A stretch of DNA of 64,000 nt from Candidatus Planktophila versatilis. Lineage in GTDB: Bacteria; Actinomycetota; Actinomycetes; Nanopelagicales; Nanopelagicaceae. Positions 42,490-51,040 of the stretch are shown here, in pieces. A program made the position numbers and the translations under genes. The notes under the pieces are model-generated. The model saw only the letters and a program-made list of their open reading frames with translations, ran no database searches and was not told where the DNA came from. The DNA lies in contig NZ_CP016778.1 in NCBI RefSeq assembly GCF_002288265.1, positions 434,001-498,000 on the forward strand. Direction: 5' to 3'. The first letter of the stretch is position 1. Every line of letters starts with the position of its first letter.

Positions 42490-43842
42490 ATGAACTCTTC
42501 CTCGAAGTTGGATAACCTCTTTGACCCCACGCTAGTTGCTGCGCAGCAACCTAATTGGCCTGGTGGCAAAGATGGCGCGCCACTTGCTAAGGCTGTTGCT
42601 GATCTCAAAGCGTTACCGCCACTTGTCTTTGCTGGTGAGTGCGATGATCTCAAAGCAAAGATTGCCGAAGCTGCCGCAGGTCGAGCATTTTGGTTGCAAG
42701 GCGGAGATTGCGCAGAGACATTTGCCTCAGCCACGGCAGATTCCATTCGTAATCGAATTAAGACAATCTTGCAGATGGCGGCAGTATTGCAATATCACTC
42801 AAGTTTGCCGGTCATCAAAGTAGGTCGGATGGCGGGGCAGTTTGCTAAGCCACGTTCTAATGATCTTGAAACTCGCGGTGATGTCACACTTCCTGCCTAC
42901 CGCGGCGATGCGGTCAACGATATTGAATTCACCGAAAGTTCTCGCACACCAGATCCACAACGTTTGGTGCGCGTCTATAACACCTCTGCTGCAACGCTAA
43001 ACCTGGTTCGAGCATTTACGCGTGGTGGATTTGCAGATCTTCGTCAGGTGCACGAATGGAATAAGGGATTTATCCGCGATTCAAAGTTCGGTGAGAAGTA
43101 CGAACAGATGGCAACCGAAATTGGCCGAGCACTTGCCTTCATGGCATCTGCCGGTGTTGATCCGGAGCAATTTAAGGCCGTTGATTTCTATGCCAGCCAT
43201 GAAGCCCTCATCATCGAATACGAGAAGGCGCTGACTCGTATTGATTCACGAACCGAGCTACCGTATGACGTTTCTGGGCACTTCATCTGGATCGGTGAGC
43301 GCACAAGACAACTAGATGGTGCACATGTTGATTTCGCATCCAAGGTGCGCAATCCAATCGGAGTGAAGTTGGGGCCGAAATCAACTGTGGAAGATGCGCT
43401 AGCGCTGATTGCCAAACTCAACCCAGATAATGAACCAGGGCGCATTACCTTTATTACGCGTATGGGCGCAAAGACCATCCGCGAAGTACTTCCTAAACTT
43501 GTTGAGGGCGTTACTAAAAGCGGAGCACAGGTGCTCTGGGTCTGTGATCCCATGCATGGCAATACCTTTGAATCAAAGAATGGCTATAAGACCCGTAACT
43601 TTGAAGATGTACTCGATGAAGTGCGTGGCTTCTTTGAGGTGCACAAGAAGCTTGGCACCCACCCAGGTGGAATCCATATCGAACTGACCGGTGATGATGT
43701 CACCGAGTGTCTTGGTGGGGGCAATGAGGTCTCGGAAAAGGATCTCGAGTCCCGATATGAGACAGCGTGTGACCCACGCCTGAATCATTCGCAGTCACTT
43801 GAACTCTCATTTTTGGTTGCCGAAATGTTGCGCGACCGCTAA
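42490..43842 (+). CDS. aroG: 3-deoxy-7-phosphoheptulonate synthase, class II
   Basis: A 450-residue enzyme of the shikimate pathway that condenses phosphoenolpyruvate with erythrose 4-phosphate. Class II features are FWLQGGDCAETF near residue 67, KVGRMAGQFAKPRS, the substrate loop SHEALIIEYEKALTR, and CDPMHGNT near residue 350. TACGAT at 42477-42482 with a 7-nt spacer favours ATG 42490 over the ATG at 42484. The stop overlaps the -10 hexamer of the following ogt gene. Confidence 0.94.
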   Translation: MNSSSKLDNLFDPTLVAAQQPNWPGGKDGAPLAKAVADLKALPPLVFAGECDDLKAKIAEAAAGRAFWLQGGDCAETFASATADSIRNRIKTILQMAAVLQYHSSLPVIKVGRMAGQFAKPRSNDLETRGDVTLPAYRGDAVNDIEFTESSRTPDPQRLVRVYNTSAATLNLVRAFTRGGFADLRQVHEWNKGFIRDSKFGEKYEQMATEIGRALAFMASAGVDPEQFKAVDFYASHEALIIEYEKALTRIDSRTELPYDVSGHFIWIGERTRQLDGAHVDFASKVRNPIGVKLGPKSTVEDALALIAKLNPDNEPGRITFITRMGAKTIREVLPKLVEGVTKSGAQVLWVCDPMHGNTFESKNGYKTRNFEDVLDEVRGFFEVHKKLGTHPGGIHIELTGDDVTECLGGGNEVSEKDLESRYETACDPRLNHSQSLELSFLVAEMLRDR

Positions 43843-43852
43843 CTTTGCCAGC

Positions 43853-44347
43853 GTGACGTTGCTTCTCTCCACCTTCCACACCCCGATCGGAACTCTCAAT
43901 CTCATCGCCGATGAGCATGTGGTGCTGGCCGCTAATTTATCTAGCGTGAAGGCGCTCAAGGAAAGTTTGAGTCAAGAAGATTCATTGCGAGAAATCACTA
44001 GCGTGAAGAAGATTCCAGTCATCACTGATTTGCTCACCGATTACTTTGATGGCGATATCGCTGCCTTAAGTGCAATACATGTGCGCCAAACGGGTGGTCA
44101 TTTTTCACAAGAGGCATGGAAGGCGATGAAGAAGATTCGCCCTGGCAAAGTCATTTCCTATGCCGAGCTTGCGGTTCGGGCCGGAAGTTCGGCTGCGATT
44201 CGGGCAGCGGGAAGTGCGTGTGCCAAGAATGCAATTGTGCTGGTGGTGCCGTGTCACCGAATAGTAAAGACCGGGGGAGCACTCGGTGATTACGCGTATG
44301 GGTTAGAGAAGAAAGAGTGGTTACTTCGCCACGAGGGCGCGCTGTAA
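43853..44347 (+). CDS. ogt: Methylated-DNA--protein-cysteine methyltransferase
   Basis: A 164-residue suicide repair enzyme that removes O6-alkyl groups from guanine. The active-site Cys is in VVPCHRIV. The helix-turn-helix region is KVISYAELAVRAGSSAAIRAAGSA, with Ala-Ile in place of the usual Arg-finger context, and the end is [14 protein letters not shown]. The start is GTG 43853, preceded by TAACTT at 43840-43845 and a 7-nt spacer; the hexamer contains the stop codon of the DAHP synthase gene. Its last 27 bp overlap the convergent threonine aldolase gene. Confidence 0.9.
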   Translation: MTLLLSTFHTPIGTLNLIADEHVVLAANLSSVKALKESLSQEDSLREITSVKKIPVITDLLTDYFDGDIAALSAIHVRQTGGHFSQEAWKAMKKIRPGKVISYAELAVRAGSSAAIRAAGSACAKNAIVLVVPCHRIVKTGGALGDYAYGLEKKEWLLRHEGAL

Positions 44348-45358
44348 TATTGCAATTGCTTCATCGCATTGCCCATCATTGACATCCATGTGAGTTACTA
44401 GACGTGCGTAATGTTTACCAAGTGCGCTAATCCATAACCCAGCTTCGCGGCAGCGGGTATTTAATTCGGCCGCTGTCATGCCCATACCAACAAGATCTAG
44501 GCCCACAATGTTTGTGTGCACATTATCTGGATGCACCAGCGATGGATTAATTGCATGCATCGCGCGGGCAATCTTCTTCGCCTTGGTGTGATCTTCGCCA
44601 AGCCGGGTGATGTTCTGATCTAGTGCGTAATGTCCGGCAGCTGCAATGATTCCTACTTGTCGCATTCCAGCGCCATAGCGCTTGCGCCAGATGCGCGCCT
44701 CTGCCACGCGTGCTTTAGTCGAAAGCATAAGTGAACCAATAGGTGCACCCAGCCCCTTGGAGAGACAGACGCTAATAGTGTCAAAGTGCTTTCCGTATTC
44801 GATCAGTGAAACGCCAGATGCGACATGGGCATTCCAGATGCGGGCACCATCTAAGTGCATCGCAATTCCACGAGCTCGTGCGGCTCGAGCCAGAACTGCA
44901 ATCTCATCAATCGGTTGAATCGTTCCGCCACCGAAGTTGTGGGTGTTCTCAATAGCTATTGCAGTTGTTGATACTAAATATGGCCCGGCATTTTCATGGG
45001 TGATTGCAAGTGGATCCTCGGCGCGCAACACACCATGGGCGGACTGCCAGGTGCGAGTAGTGATTCCGCTAAATGTTGCCGCGGCTCCAAGCTCGGCGCG
45101 CACGATGTGAGAACTAGTTTCAGTCAGCAACTCTTCGCCAGGTTTAACTAAGGTGCGAATTGCTAATTGATTTGCAAGTGAACCAGTGGGGCTAAATAGA
45201 CCGGCCTCGTGGCCAAAGAGTGCGGCAACGCGCTCTTCTAGAGAATTAACGGTGGGATCATCGCCGTACACATCATCACCGACAGCAGCGCCAGCCATTG
45301 CAGCTCGCATCCCAGTACTGGGCGCCGTTACGGTATCTGAACGTAGATCAATTGCCAT
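44321..45358 (-). CDS. ltaE: Low-specificity L-threonine aldolase
   Basis: A 345-residue PLP enzyme splitting threonine into glycine and acetaldehyde. Family motifs are [11 protein letters not shown] at the start, [32 protein letters not shown] with the PLP-stacking Asp, and [13 protein letters not shown] with the PLP lysine. GGAGG precedes the ATG, which follows the stop of the upstream EamA gene by 2 nt, so a transporter and an aldolase are cotranscribed; glycine or acetaldehyde handling is one idea. It overlaps ogt by 27 bp, tail to tail. Confidence 0.92.
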   Translation of the reverse strand: MAIDLRSDTVTAPSTGMRAAMAGAAVGDDVYGDDPTVNSLEERVAALFGHEAGLFSPTGSLANQLAIRTLVKPGEELLTETSSHIVRAELGAAATFSGITTRTWQSAHGVLRAEDPLAITHENAGPYLVSTTAIAIENTHNFGGGTIQPIDEIAVLARAARARGIAMHLDGARIWNAHVASGVSLIEYGKHFDTISVCLSKGLGAPIGSLMLSTKARVAEARIWRKRYGAGMRQVGIIAAAGHYALDQNITRLGEDHTKAKKIARAMHAINPSLVHPDNVHTNIVGLDLVGMGMTAAELNTRCREAGLWISALGKHYARLVTHMDVNDGQCDEAIAILQRALVAK

Positions 45359-45360
45359 CT

Positions 45361-46221
45361 TTAGGCCTCCTTAAGCACAATCATAAACATGGCGGCGAAG
45401 ACTAGAACACCACCAAATAATGTGCGTAGTGAGAGGGATTCACCGCCGAAAACCACGGCAAAAAGGGCGGCAAAGACAACTTCCATCGTCAGGATGACGG
45501 CGACTTTTGTCGCTGACATATGTGCCTGCGACCAAGTCTGCACAACAAAGGCGACGGCTGTGCAAATGATGGCGGTGAAGAGAACGACATACCAACCGTT
45601 GCTATCTGGAGGTGCTTCATAGCCTTGAATGAGTGAGATGACACCTGTTGCCAGTGCACACGTTGCAAGTTGCACAATTGTCATGGCATAGACATCGAGT
45701 CCATTGCTCCATTTACTTAAGGCGATGATGTGAGCGGCAAAGGCAATGGCGCATAAGAAGACTAAGAACTCGCCATAGCCCAGGTTCCACCCTTTAAGTG
45801 AGAGTAGAGCCAGACCCACGGTGGCTAAGAGAACGCATCCCCAGGTGAAGGCAGTGATTCGCACGCGTAGAACGAGAGCTGCAATCACTGGTGTGGCAAC
45901 AACATAGAGCCCGGTAATAAATCCAGTAACGGCGGCGCCGGTAAGTGCCAGACCGAGTGTCTGCAAAATATATCCGGCTGCTAGACAAAGACCTGCGATA
46001 AATCCTTTCCGCAGTACTTCCCGGTTAATGGATTGAATCACGGTTGGTTTGAGTAAGAACATTGCAATCACAGCGACCAGAAAACGGGTGAAGAGAAAGC
46101 TGTTCACACTCTGTCGCTCGATCGCATCTTTCATGACCACAAAGGCAAGTCCCCATGATGCAGAAACTAGGAGCAGCGCCCAAGGCGCAAGGCGCATCTT
46201 TAGCGCATGCGAAGAACTCAT
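45361..46221 (-). CDS. EamA/DMT family transporter
   Basis: A 286-residue membrane protein with ten helices in two EamA halves (first [16 protein letters not shown], second half containing [16 protein letters not shown]). ATG 46221 overlaps the nfo stop as ATGA. It lies in the likely operon pknB-nfo-eamA-ltaE. Substrate unknown; an amino acid related to threonine metabolism is suggested only by its downstream neighbour. Confidence 0.85.
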   Translation of the reverse strand: MSSSHALKMRLAPWALLLVSASWGLAFVVMKDAIERQSVNSFLFTRFLVAVIAMFLLKPTVIQSINREVLRKGFIAGLCLAAGYILQTLGLALTGAAVTGFITGLYVVATPVIAALVLRVRITAFTWGCVLLATVGLALLSLKGWNLGYGEFLVFLCAIAFAAHIIALSKWSNGLDVYAMTIVQLATCALATGVISLIQGYEAPPDSNGWYVVLFTAIICTAVAFVVQTWSQAHMSATKVAVILTMEVVFAALFAVVFGGESLSLRTLFGGVLVFAAMFMIVLKEA

Positions 46222-47069
46222 CCCCGCAACTTCTTTAGCAATGCAATTTCAGCACCGTGCTCGGGCTCCATTCCTGGAGTTTCAAGAATCAGGGGAGCGT
46301 TGGCAACAGCTGGGTGATGTAAGAGTTCCTTAAATGGGTCAACGCCGATAAATCCTTCACCAATATTTTGATGGCGATCTTTAAGTGCGCCACACACATC
46401 CATTGAGTCATTGGCGTGAATCAGTTGAATACGTTCAATGCCAGCAACTTCAACTAAGAGATCCAGCGTTTCTTTCATGCCACCCTTTTTTGCAATGTCA
46501 TGGCCTGCAGCAAAGACGTGGCAGGTGTCAAGACAAACGCCGACCTTTGGATGATATTCAAGGGCCTTTAAATAGTATTCAAGATCTTCAAGGCGCTTTA
46601 CAAGCGATTGCCCCTGTCCGGCGGTGGGTTCTAGCAGCAGGTATGGCGCATCATCGGAGAGTGCCTCAAGAATTGGCATCATGCCTTTATTGATCTGCTT
46701 CCACGCTTTATCAATAAAGTCTTCATTGACGGCAGAGCCGGTATGAACGACCACACCCAGAGCGCCAATTTCCTGGCCGCGCTTGAGGGAATACGCAGTT
46801 GATGCCAATGAATTCTTATAGGTGGCCTCGGTAGGCGAACCTAGATTGATCAGAAATGGTGCATGCACATACGTTTCTAGATCAAGTGCCGCAGCTTTTT
46901 CTCGGAAGATGGCATCTGCTTCATGGTTTGTTTCCGGCATCGCCCAACCACGAGGATTAGATGTGAAGACTTGAATAGCTTCAGCACCGGTGAGTTCGGC
47001 ATAGGCGATAGATCGCTTAGCCATTCCGCCAGATGTGGGGGTGTGGGCGCCGATACGAGGTTTCTTCAC
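46218..47069 (-). CDS. nfo: Deoxyribonuclease IV (endonuclease IV)
   Basis: A 283-residue TIM-barrel AP endonuclease of base excision repair, using three zinc ions. Family blocks are RIGAHTPTSGG, YVHAPFLINLGSP, GVVVHTGSAV, LLLEPTAGQG, VCLDTCHVFAAGHD, HANDSMDVCGALKDRHQNIGEG and LILETPG. The start is GTG 47069, with AGTAGGG upstream and 4 nt after the pknB stop. An Nfo gene tied to a Ser/Thr kinase operon is unusual, and compaction is probably the reason. Confidence 0.93.
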   Translation of the reverse strand: MKKPRIGAHTPTSGGMAKRSIAYAELTGAEAIQVFTSNPRGWAMPETNHEADAIFREKAAALDLETYVHAPFLINLGSPTEATYKNSLASTAYSLKRGQEIGALGVVVHTGSAVNEDFIDKAWKQINKGMMPILEALSDDAPYLLLEPTAGQGQSLVKRLEDLEYYLKALEYHPKVGVCLDTCHVFAAGHDIAKKGGMKETLDLLVEVAGIERIQLIHANDSMDVCGALKDRHQNIGEGFIGVDPFKELLHHPAVANAPLILETPGMEPEHGAEIALLKKLRG

Positions 47070-47073
47070 CGGC

Positions 47074-48960
47074 TCACCCTACTGTGATGGTTACAGTACT
47101 GCCACGTTTAACCTTCGTGCCTACCTTCGGTGAAACAGAAGTGACTTTCTTTATCGCTTTTTTGCCAATCTTCTTCACGACAACTTTGAGTTCAAGATCT
47201 TTCAGGCTTTGAATCGCTAGCGATTCCTCAATGGAGAAGACATTAGGAATATATGCAAATTGTGAACCTTTAGATACGACGAGCTCAATCTCTGCACCTT
47301 TGTTAACGCTCTTCCCACCTTCGGGCTTTTGCGAGATAACTTCACCGGCAAGTCGCAACTCACTAAAGCCGTAGATCGAACTCACCATGAAACCAGCTTC
47401 GGTAAGTTCATTGAGCGCTTGATCTGCACTCTTACCCACATATGATCCAATTGCAATTTGTTCAATTCCTTTAGAGATGCGAATCGTAATTGCGGTGCCA
47501 CGCTTTACCTTCTCGCCAGAATTTGGCACCGAGCCAATGACATAACCCTTGGGAACAGTGAGGTTAAATTCTTCAATATTTGGTTGTAGCGACAGTGGTA
47601 GTTTTTTCACTAAATTCGTAGCGGCTTTTGGAGTCAGACCAGCTAGTTGTGGAATCGCATAACGCTCTGGTCCTTTAGAGATAACGAGGTCAACGATTCC
47701 GCCTTGATCAATGCGCCCGCCGCCTTCGGGAGAAGATTCAATAACTCGCTCTGCGCCAATCTCTTCGCTAAATCGTTTTTCGGTAACGACAAAGGTGAGC
47801 CCGAGTGGGTCAAGTGCGGCGCGTACTTCATCTTGGGTCGCACCCACGGTGGAGGGAACAACAACGCGAGAACCTGGCCCAATCAGGGCATACCAACCGA
47901 ATATTCCAAGTGCGACTGCCAACCCGAGTGCGACAAATCTATTTCGCTTTACTCGCTTACTTATCTTTTTCCGCTTTTCCACTTGGGCCGTTGTCTCCTG
48001 GGCTTTTGGAACTGGAATCGCAGCGGTAATTTCACGCACTCGCTTGCGCAGTGATTTAGGTTCCTTCTTCGGGCGCATCGGTGCAATGGGAATATCTAAT
48101 TCAAGACTCAGCTGATTCTTCTTGGGATTCAGTGCGCTGAGCTCTTCAAAGAATGCTCCAGCATCGCGCGGACGCTCATCCGGGTTAGCACTGGTTGCCC
48201 GGTAGATCAGCTCATCGAGTGCCTTGGGAACGTTATCCAAGACTGAACTTATTTTCGGAACTCGGTTATTGACATGCATATATGCCACTTGAATAGGAGC
48301 ATCACCTTCAAATGGCTTGTTGCCGGTAAACATTTCAAATGCTGTGATGCCAATGGAATACACATCACTTCGGGCATCTGCAATGCCACGTTGCACTTGC
48401 TCTGGCGATAAATAGGAAACGCTGCCGAGAATGACACTTGATTCAGCCGTCATCGTTCCGCCCAGAAGTGGCCCTTTGGCCAGACCAAAATCTGCAATCT
48501 TGATGCGACCTTCTTTGGAGATCAAGATATTTTCAGGCTTGATATCACGGTGAACAATCCCAATTTTATGGGCAGCAGCAAGAGCGCTTAGAACGGGTGA
48601 TAGAAATTTAATGCCATCATCTATCGATAACTTGCCACGTTCATTGAGGTATTCCCGAAGGGTGTGACCTTCGATGAGCTCCATGACAAGAAATACTGCT
48701 GGCGTTCCATTTTGGTTCCAGCCCTGGTCCTGGACGGCAACGATATTGGGATGTGTTAATGATGCGGCAGCTTTTGCTTCGCGAATAAAACGTTCCACAA
48801 ACTGCTCATCTTGGGCAAGGTGTGGATGCATGATCTTGACTGCTACCTTGCGATCAAGTCTGGTATCTACCGCCTCATAGATGCTTGCCATTCCACCGCT
48901 GGCCATCTGGCGGATGAGTTGGTAACGCCCATCGATTAGCTCGCCGGTGAGGTCAGACAT
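47074..48960 (-). CDS. pknB: PASTA-domain Ser/Thr protein kinase PknB
   Basis: A 628-residue membrane kinase that senses cell-wall fragments. The cytoplasmic kinase domain (about 12-270) has MASGGMASIYEA, VAVKIM, HRDIKPENILI and DFGLAKG. A basic juxtamembrane segment leads to one helix (about 343-360). Outside are four PASTA repeats, starting near VVVPSTVGA, YAIPQLAGL, QIAIGSYVG and FAYIPNVFS. TAGAAT at 48973-48968 with a 7-nt spacer precedes ATG 48960, so it is probably leaderless. The usual pbpA/rodA/fhaB neighbours are absent. Confidence 0.93.
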   Translation of the reverse strand: MSDLTGELIDGRYQLIRQMASGGMASIYEAVDTRLDRKVAVKIMHPHLAQDEQFVERFIREAKAAASLTHPNIVAVQDQGWNQNGTPAVFLVMELIEGHTLREYLNERGKLSIDDGIKFLSPVLSALAAAHKIGIVHRDIKPENILISKEGRIKIADFGLAKGPLLGGTMTAESSVILGSVSYLSPEQVQRGIADARSDVYSIGITAFEMFTGNKPFEGDAPIQVAYMHVNNRVPKISSVLDNVPKALDELIYRATSANPDERPRDAGAFFEELSALNPKKNQLSLELDIPIAPMRPKKEPKSLRKRVREITAAIPVPKAQETTAQVEKRKKISKRVKRNRFVALGLAVALGIFGWYALIGPGSRVVVPSTVGATQDEVRAALDPLGLTFVVTEKRFSEEIGAERVIESSPEGGGRIDQGGIVDLVISKGPERYAIPQLAGLTPKAATNLVKKLPLSLQPNIEEFNLTVPKGYVIGSVPNSGEKVKRGTAITIRISKGIEQIAIGSYVGKSADQALNELTEAGFMVSSIYGFSELRLAGEVISQKPEGGKSVNKGAEIELVVSKGSQFAYIPNVFSIEESLAIQSLKDLELKVVVKKIGKKAIKKVTSVSPKVGTKVKRGSTVTITVG

Positions 48961-48970
48961 ATGGCAAATT

Positions 48971-49507
48971 CTAGGTAGTGAGTATGAAATCCGCGGCGTT
49001 CTGCGTACCTTCGAGGTGAAAGTGTTGCTCCTGAAGTGTGAGCCACTTCTCCATCGGAACTCTTATTGATTCACCATCGCGCGCGATAACCCGCGCCAAA
49101 CCTTGCTTATCGTTGATATCTATCCAGATTAAGGCAGTGAGTGAAGAGCGGATAGAACTCTGACCGCTTCCTACGCCTTCTAGAATCAATAATTGCGTGC
49201 GCGGCACTTCTTTTGCTTCATCGAATTTTGCCTCACTCCAGTTGTAGGAAGAATATAAAATATTCTCTGATTTCTTATGTAATCCGACGATTTGCGATAG
49301 GACTGATGAGAAATCTTCATCGAGTGCGCCATCCCAGCCATCGTAGAGATCATCCATATGAATCACGGTGGTGGAAAGTGATGTGGCAAATGCGAGTGCT
49401 AGGTTTTGTGCAAGGGTGGTTTTGCCACCACCTGCCGGTCCATCGATTGCAATGACGGGTTGTGTTACACCTTTACAGAGATCTAGTAGCGCGGCGGTGA
49501 GCTCCAT
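48971..49507 (-). CDS. P-loop small-molecule kinase (uridine-kinase-like), candidate thiamine kinase
   Basis: A 178-residue P-loop enzyme of the uridine/adenylate kinase type. Walker A is DGPAGGGKTT near residue 21. The next strand ends in IHMDDLYDGWDG, the usual acceptor-side Asp-Asp of uridine-kinase-like enzymes, then LLILEGVGSG and a lid-like VIARDGES. ATG 49507 lies 35 nt inside the pnuC gene, so the two are coupled and both follow the TPP riboswitch. By that context the acceptor may be thiamine or its precursor instead of a nucleoside. This is inference; no thiamine kinase family motif is seen. Confidence 0.7.
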   Translation of the reverse strand: MELTAALLDLCKGVTQPVIAIDGPAGGGKTTLAQNLALAFATSLSTTVIHMDDLYDGWDGALDEDFSSVLSQIVGLHKKSENILYSSYNWSEAKFDEAKEVPRTQLLILEGVGSGQSSIRSSLTALIWIDINDKQGLARVIARDGESIRVPMEKWLTLQEQHFHLEGTQNAADFILTT

Positions 49508-50063
49508 ACCAACTGCTCCATCCCAGTGCTGCCATGATTGTAAAGAGTACGTAGAGCAACGTTGTAAAGAGTAACCCTTGTGAGGCATAGAGGGCGACGT
49601 ATCCAGCATCGACTACCAGCCAGAGCGGCCAGGTCTCATACTTTTGATAGACCATCAGCATTTGTGCGGCAAAACTTCCAAAGAAGAGAATGGCATCAAC
49701 GTAAGTAGAGGCCGCTCCCAAAGATTTAAGTACTGGCCCAAGTGCCAGAGTGGAAATCAAAATCGCAGCCAGGATATAGATGCGATAAGAGTTCTTTACT
49801 GGCCCTGGTTTAGCACCGGTTGGTTCCCAGCCAAACCAACCAATGATGGCTGCTGCAATAAAGATCAGTTGTAGGGCAGCACTTGCATAGAGTTCATACT
49901 GCAAAAAGAAGATGCCATATAAAACACTGCTTGCCGCCCACCATGGCCAGGTAATTCGCTTTCGAGTAATACCTAGTGCGACTCCGATAACTGAGACTAG
50001 TGAAGCGATGAATTCGAGATAAGAGACTTCATATCCCCATGCGGTAAATAGAGTTGAAAACAA
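49473..50063 (-). CDS. pnuT: PnuC-family vitamin transporter, probable thiamine carrier (PnuT)
   Basis: A 196-residue membrane protein of the PnuC family, which carries unphosphorylated vitamin precursors by facilitated diffusion, with trapping by a kinase. Seven or so helices are seen, with ITWPWWAASSVLYG and the family motif region WPLWLVVDAGYVALY, where a PnuC-type Asn is replaced by Asp. A TPP riboswitch directly upstream argues for thiamine rather than nicotinamide riboside, as in known PnuT proteins. The start is TTG 50063, with AGGTG upstream. The P-loop kinase gene overlaps its end. Confidence 0.8.
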   Translation of the reverse strand: MFSTLFTAWGYEVSYLEFIASLVSVIGVALGITRKRITWPWWAASSVLYGIFFLQYELYASAALQLIFIAAAIIGWFGWEPTGAKPGPVKNSYRIYILAAILISTLALGPVLKSLGAASTYVDAILFFGSFAAQMLMVYQKYETWPLWLVVDAGYVALYASQGLLFTTLLYVLFTIMAALGWSSWYGAHRRATRSL

Positions 50064-50065
50064 GA

Positions 50066-50152
50066 TACACCTGCCATTTCTAGATCCGCATTACCGGACC
50101 AGTCAGACGGTCGACTTCAATGAAGTCCTCTCAGCCACTTTGGCTCCCGTGC
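50066..50152 (-). ncRNA. TPP riboswitch (THI element)
   Basis: Read on the minus strand, the leader contains GGGAGCC, a 5-nt loop and GGCTGAGAGG, the pyrimidine-sensing half. It continues with GACCG, CTGACTGGTCCGGTAATGC and GGATCTAG, the pyrophosphate-sensing half. These are the invariant blocks of the TPP aptamer. It ends at the AGGTG ribosome binding site of pnuT. A TAGTAT hexamer at 50164-50159, overlapping the crtB stop codon, could start the transcript just before it. Confidence 0.85.
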
Positions 50153-50161
50153 GTGAAAATA

Positions 50162-51040
50162 CTAGCGAATACGAGCTGTGATTGCTTGTAAATAAGCAAG
50201 GCCAGCTACTTTGGCGCGTCGAGCAGTTGATGTCTTGGCCCGCTTATTAAATATGTCATAGCCAATGGCTTCGACTTCATCGACGATGCCGCAATAGAGC
50301 TCACTGGCGGCGCGAATACATGGGCGCGACTCCTTATCCAAGTATGAGATTCCCGCCTGTGATTCCGCTTGCAATTGGCGCACGCGCGCAATTTGAAACT
50401 TAAGAGCTGCAACAATCTCGGGCGTTAACTTTCTGCGTTCTAACATCGCCCTGTCAACACCGAATTGAGCAAGTTCTTGCAATGGTAGATATACCCGGCC
50501 TCGATCAAGATCTTCACCCACATCACGGATGAAGTTAGCAAGCTGGAATGCAATCCCTAACTTCTTGGCCGCTTCGAATGCTCGCTCATCGGAATAGCCA
50601 AGGATGGGAACCATCTCAAGGCCGATGACGGCGGCAGAGCCATAGACATATTCAAGTAAGTCTTCGTATGTTTGGTAGTGCGTGACGGTTAAGTCCATCT
50701 CCATCGAGTGTAAGAAATCTACGAAGTGCTGGTGGGGGATAGCAAACTTCTTAGCCGTATCGACCAAGGCTCTACCAATGTGATCGGTTGAGCGTCCTGC
50801 CGCTAAATCATTTAATACACCGGTACTCCAACTGCGAAGTGCATCAGCCTTCTCTTGTGGTGTGAGCGTAGATGCTAGATCATCGACGATTTCATCGGCG
50901 TAACGGGCAAAGCCATAGAGGGCGTGCACGTATGGGCGCTTATTCTTTGGAAGTAATAACGTTGCTAAGTAATACGTCTTGCCATGCAGCGAGTTCAGGC
51001 GCTTGCATTCAAGGTAAGACGCTTGTAGCAACGCATCCAT
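50162..51040 (-). CDS. crtB: Phytoene synthase
   Basis: A 292-residue enzyme joining two geranylgeranyl diphosphates into phytoene. The two Asp-rich motifs are YADEIVDDL near residue 34 and NFIRDVGEDLDRGRVYLP near residue 165. The ATG directly precedes the crtI stop codon in transcript order, so crtE-crtI-crtB is one operon. The TPP riboswitch of the next genes begins within about 10 nt of its stop. Confidence 0.94.
   Translation of the reverse strand: MDALLQASYLECKRLNSLHGKTYYLATLLLPKNKRPYVHALYGFARYADEIVDDLASTLTPQEKADALRSWSTGVLNDLAAGRSTDHIGRALVDTAKKFAIPHQHFVDFLHSMEMDLTVTHYQTYEDLLEYVYGSAAVIGLEMVPILGYSDERAFEAAKKLGIAFQLANFIRDVGEDLDRGRVYLPLQELAQFGVDRAMLERRKLTPEIVAALKFQIARVRQLQAESQAGISYLDKESRPCIRAASELYCGIVDEVEAIGYDIFNKRAKTSTARRAKVAGLAYLQAITARIR

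Noticed and set aside
47647-48115. Two overlapping plus-strand frames of about 135 codons
   Set aside because: Both are antisense to the PASTA and juxtamembrane region of pknB, with no start signals.
49473-50063. Nicotinamide riboside transporter PnuC
   Set aside because: The family is right, but the TPP riboswitch directly upstream and the absence of NAD-salvage genes favour thiamine.
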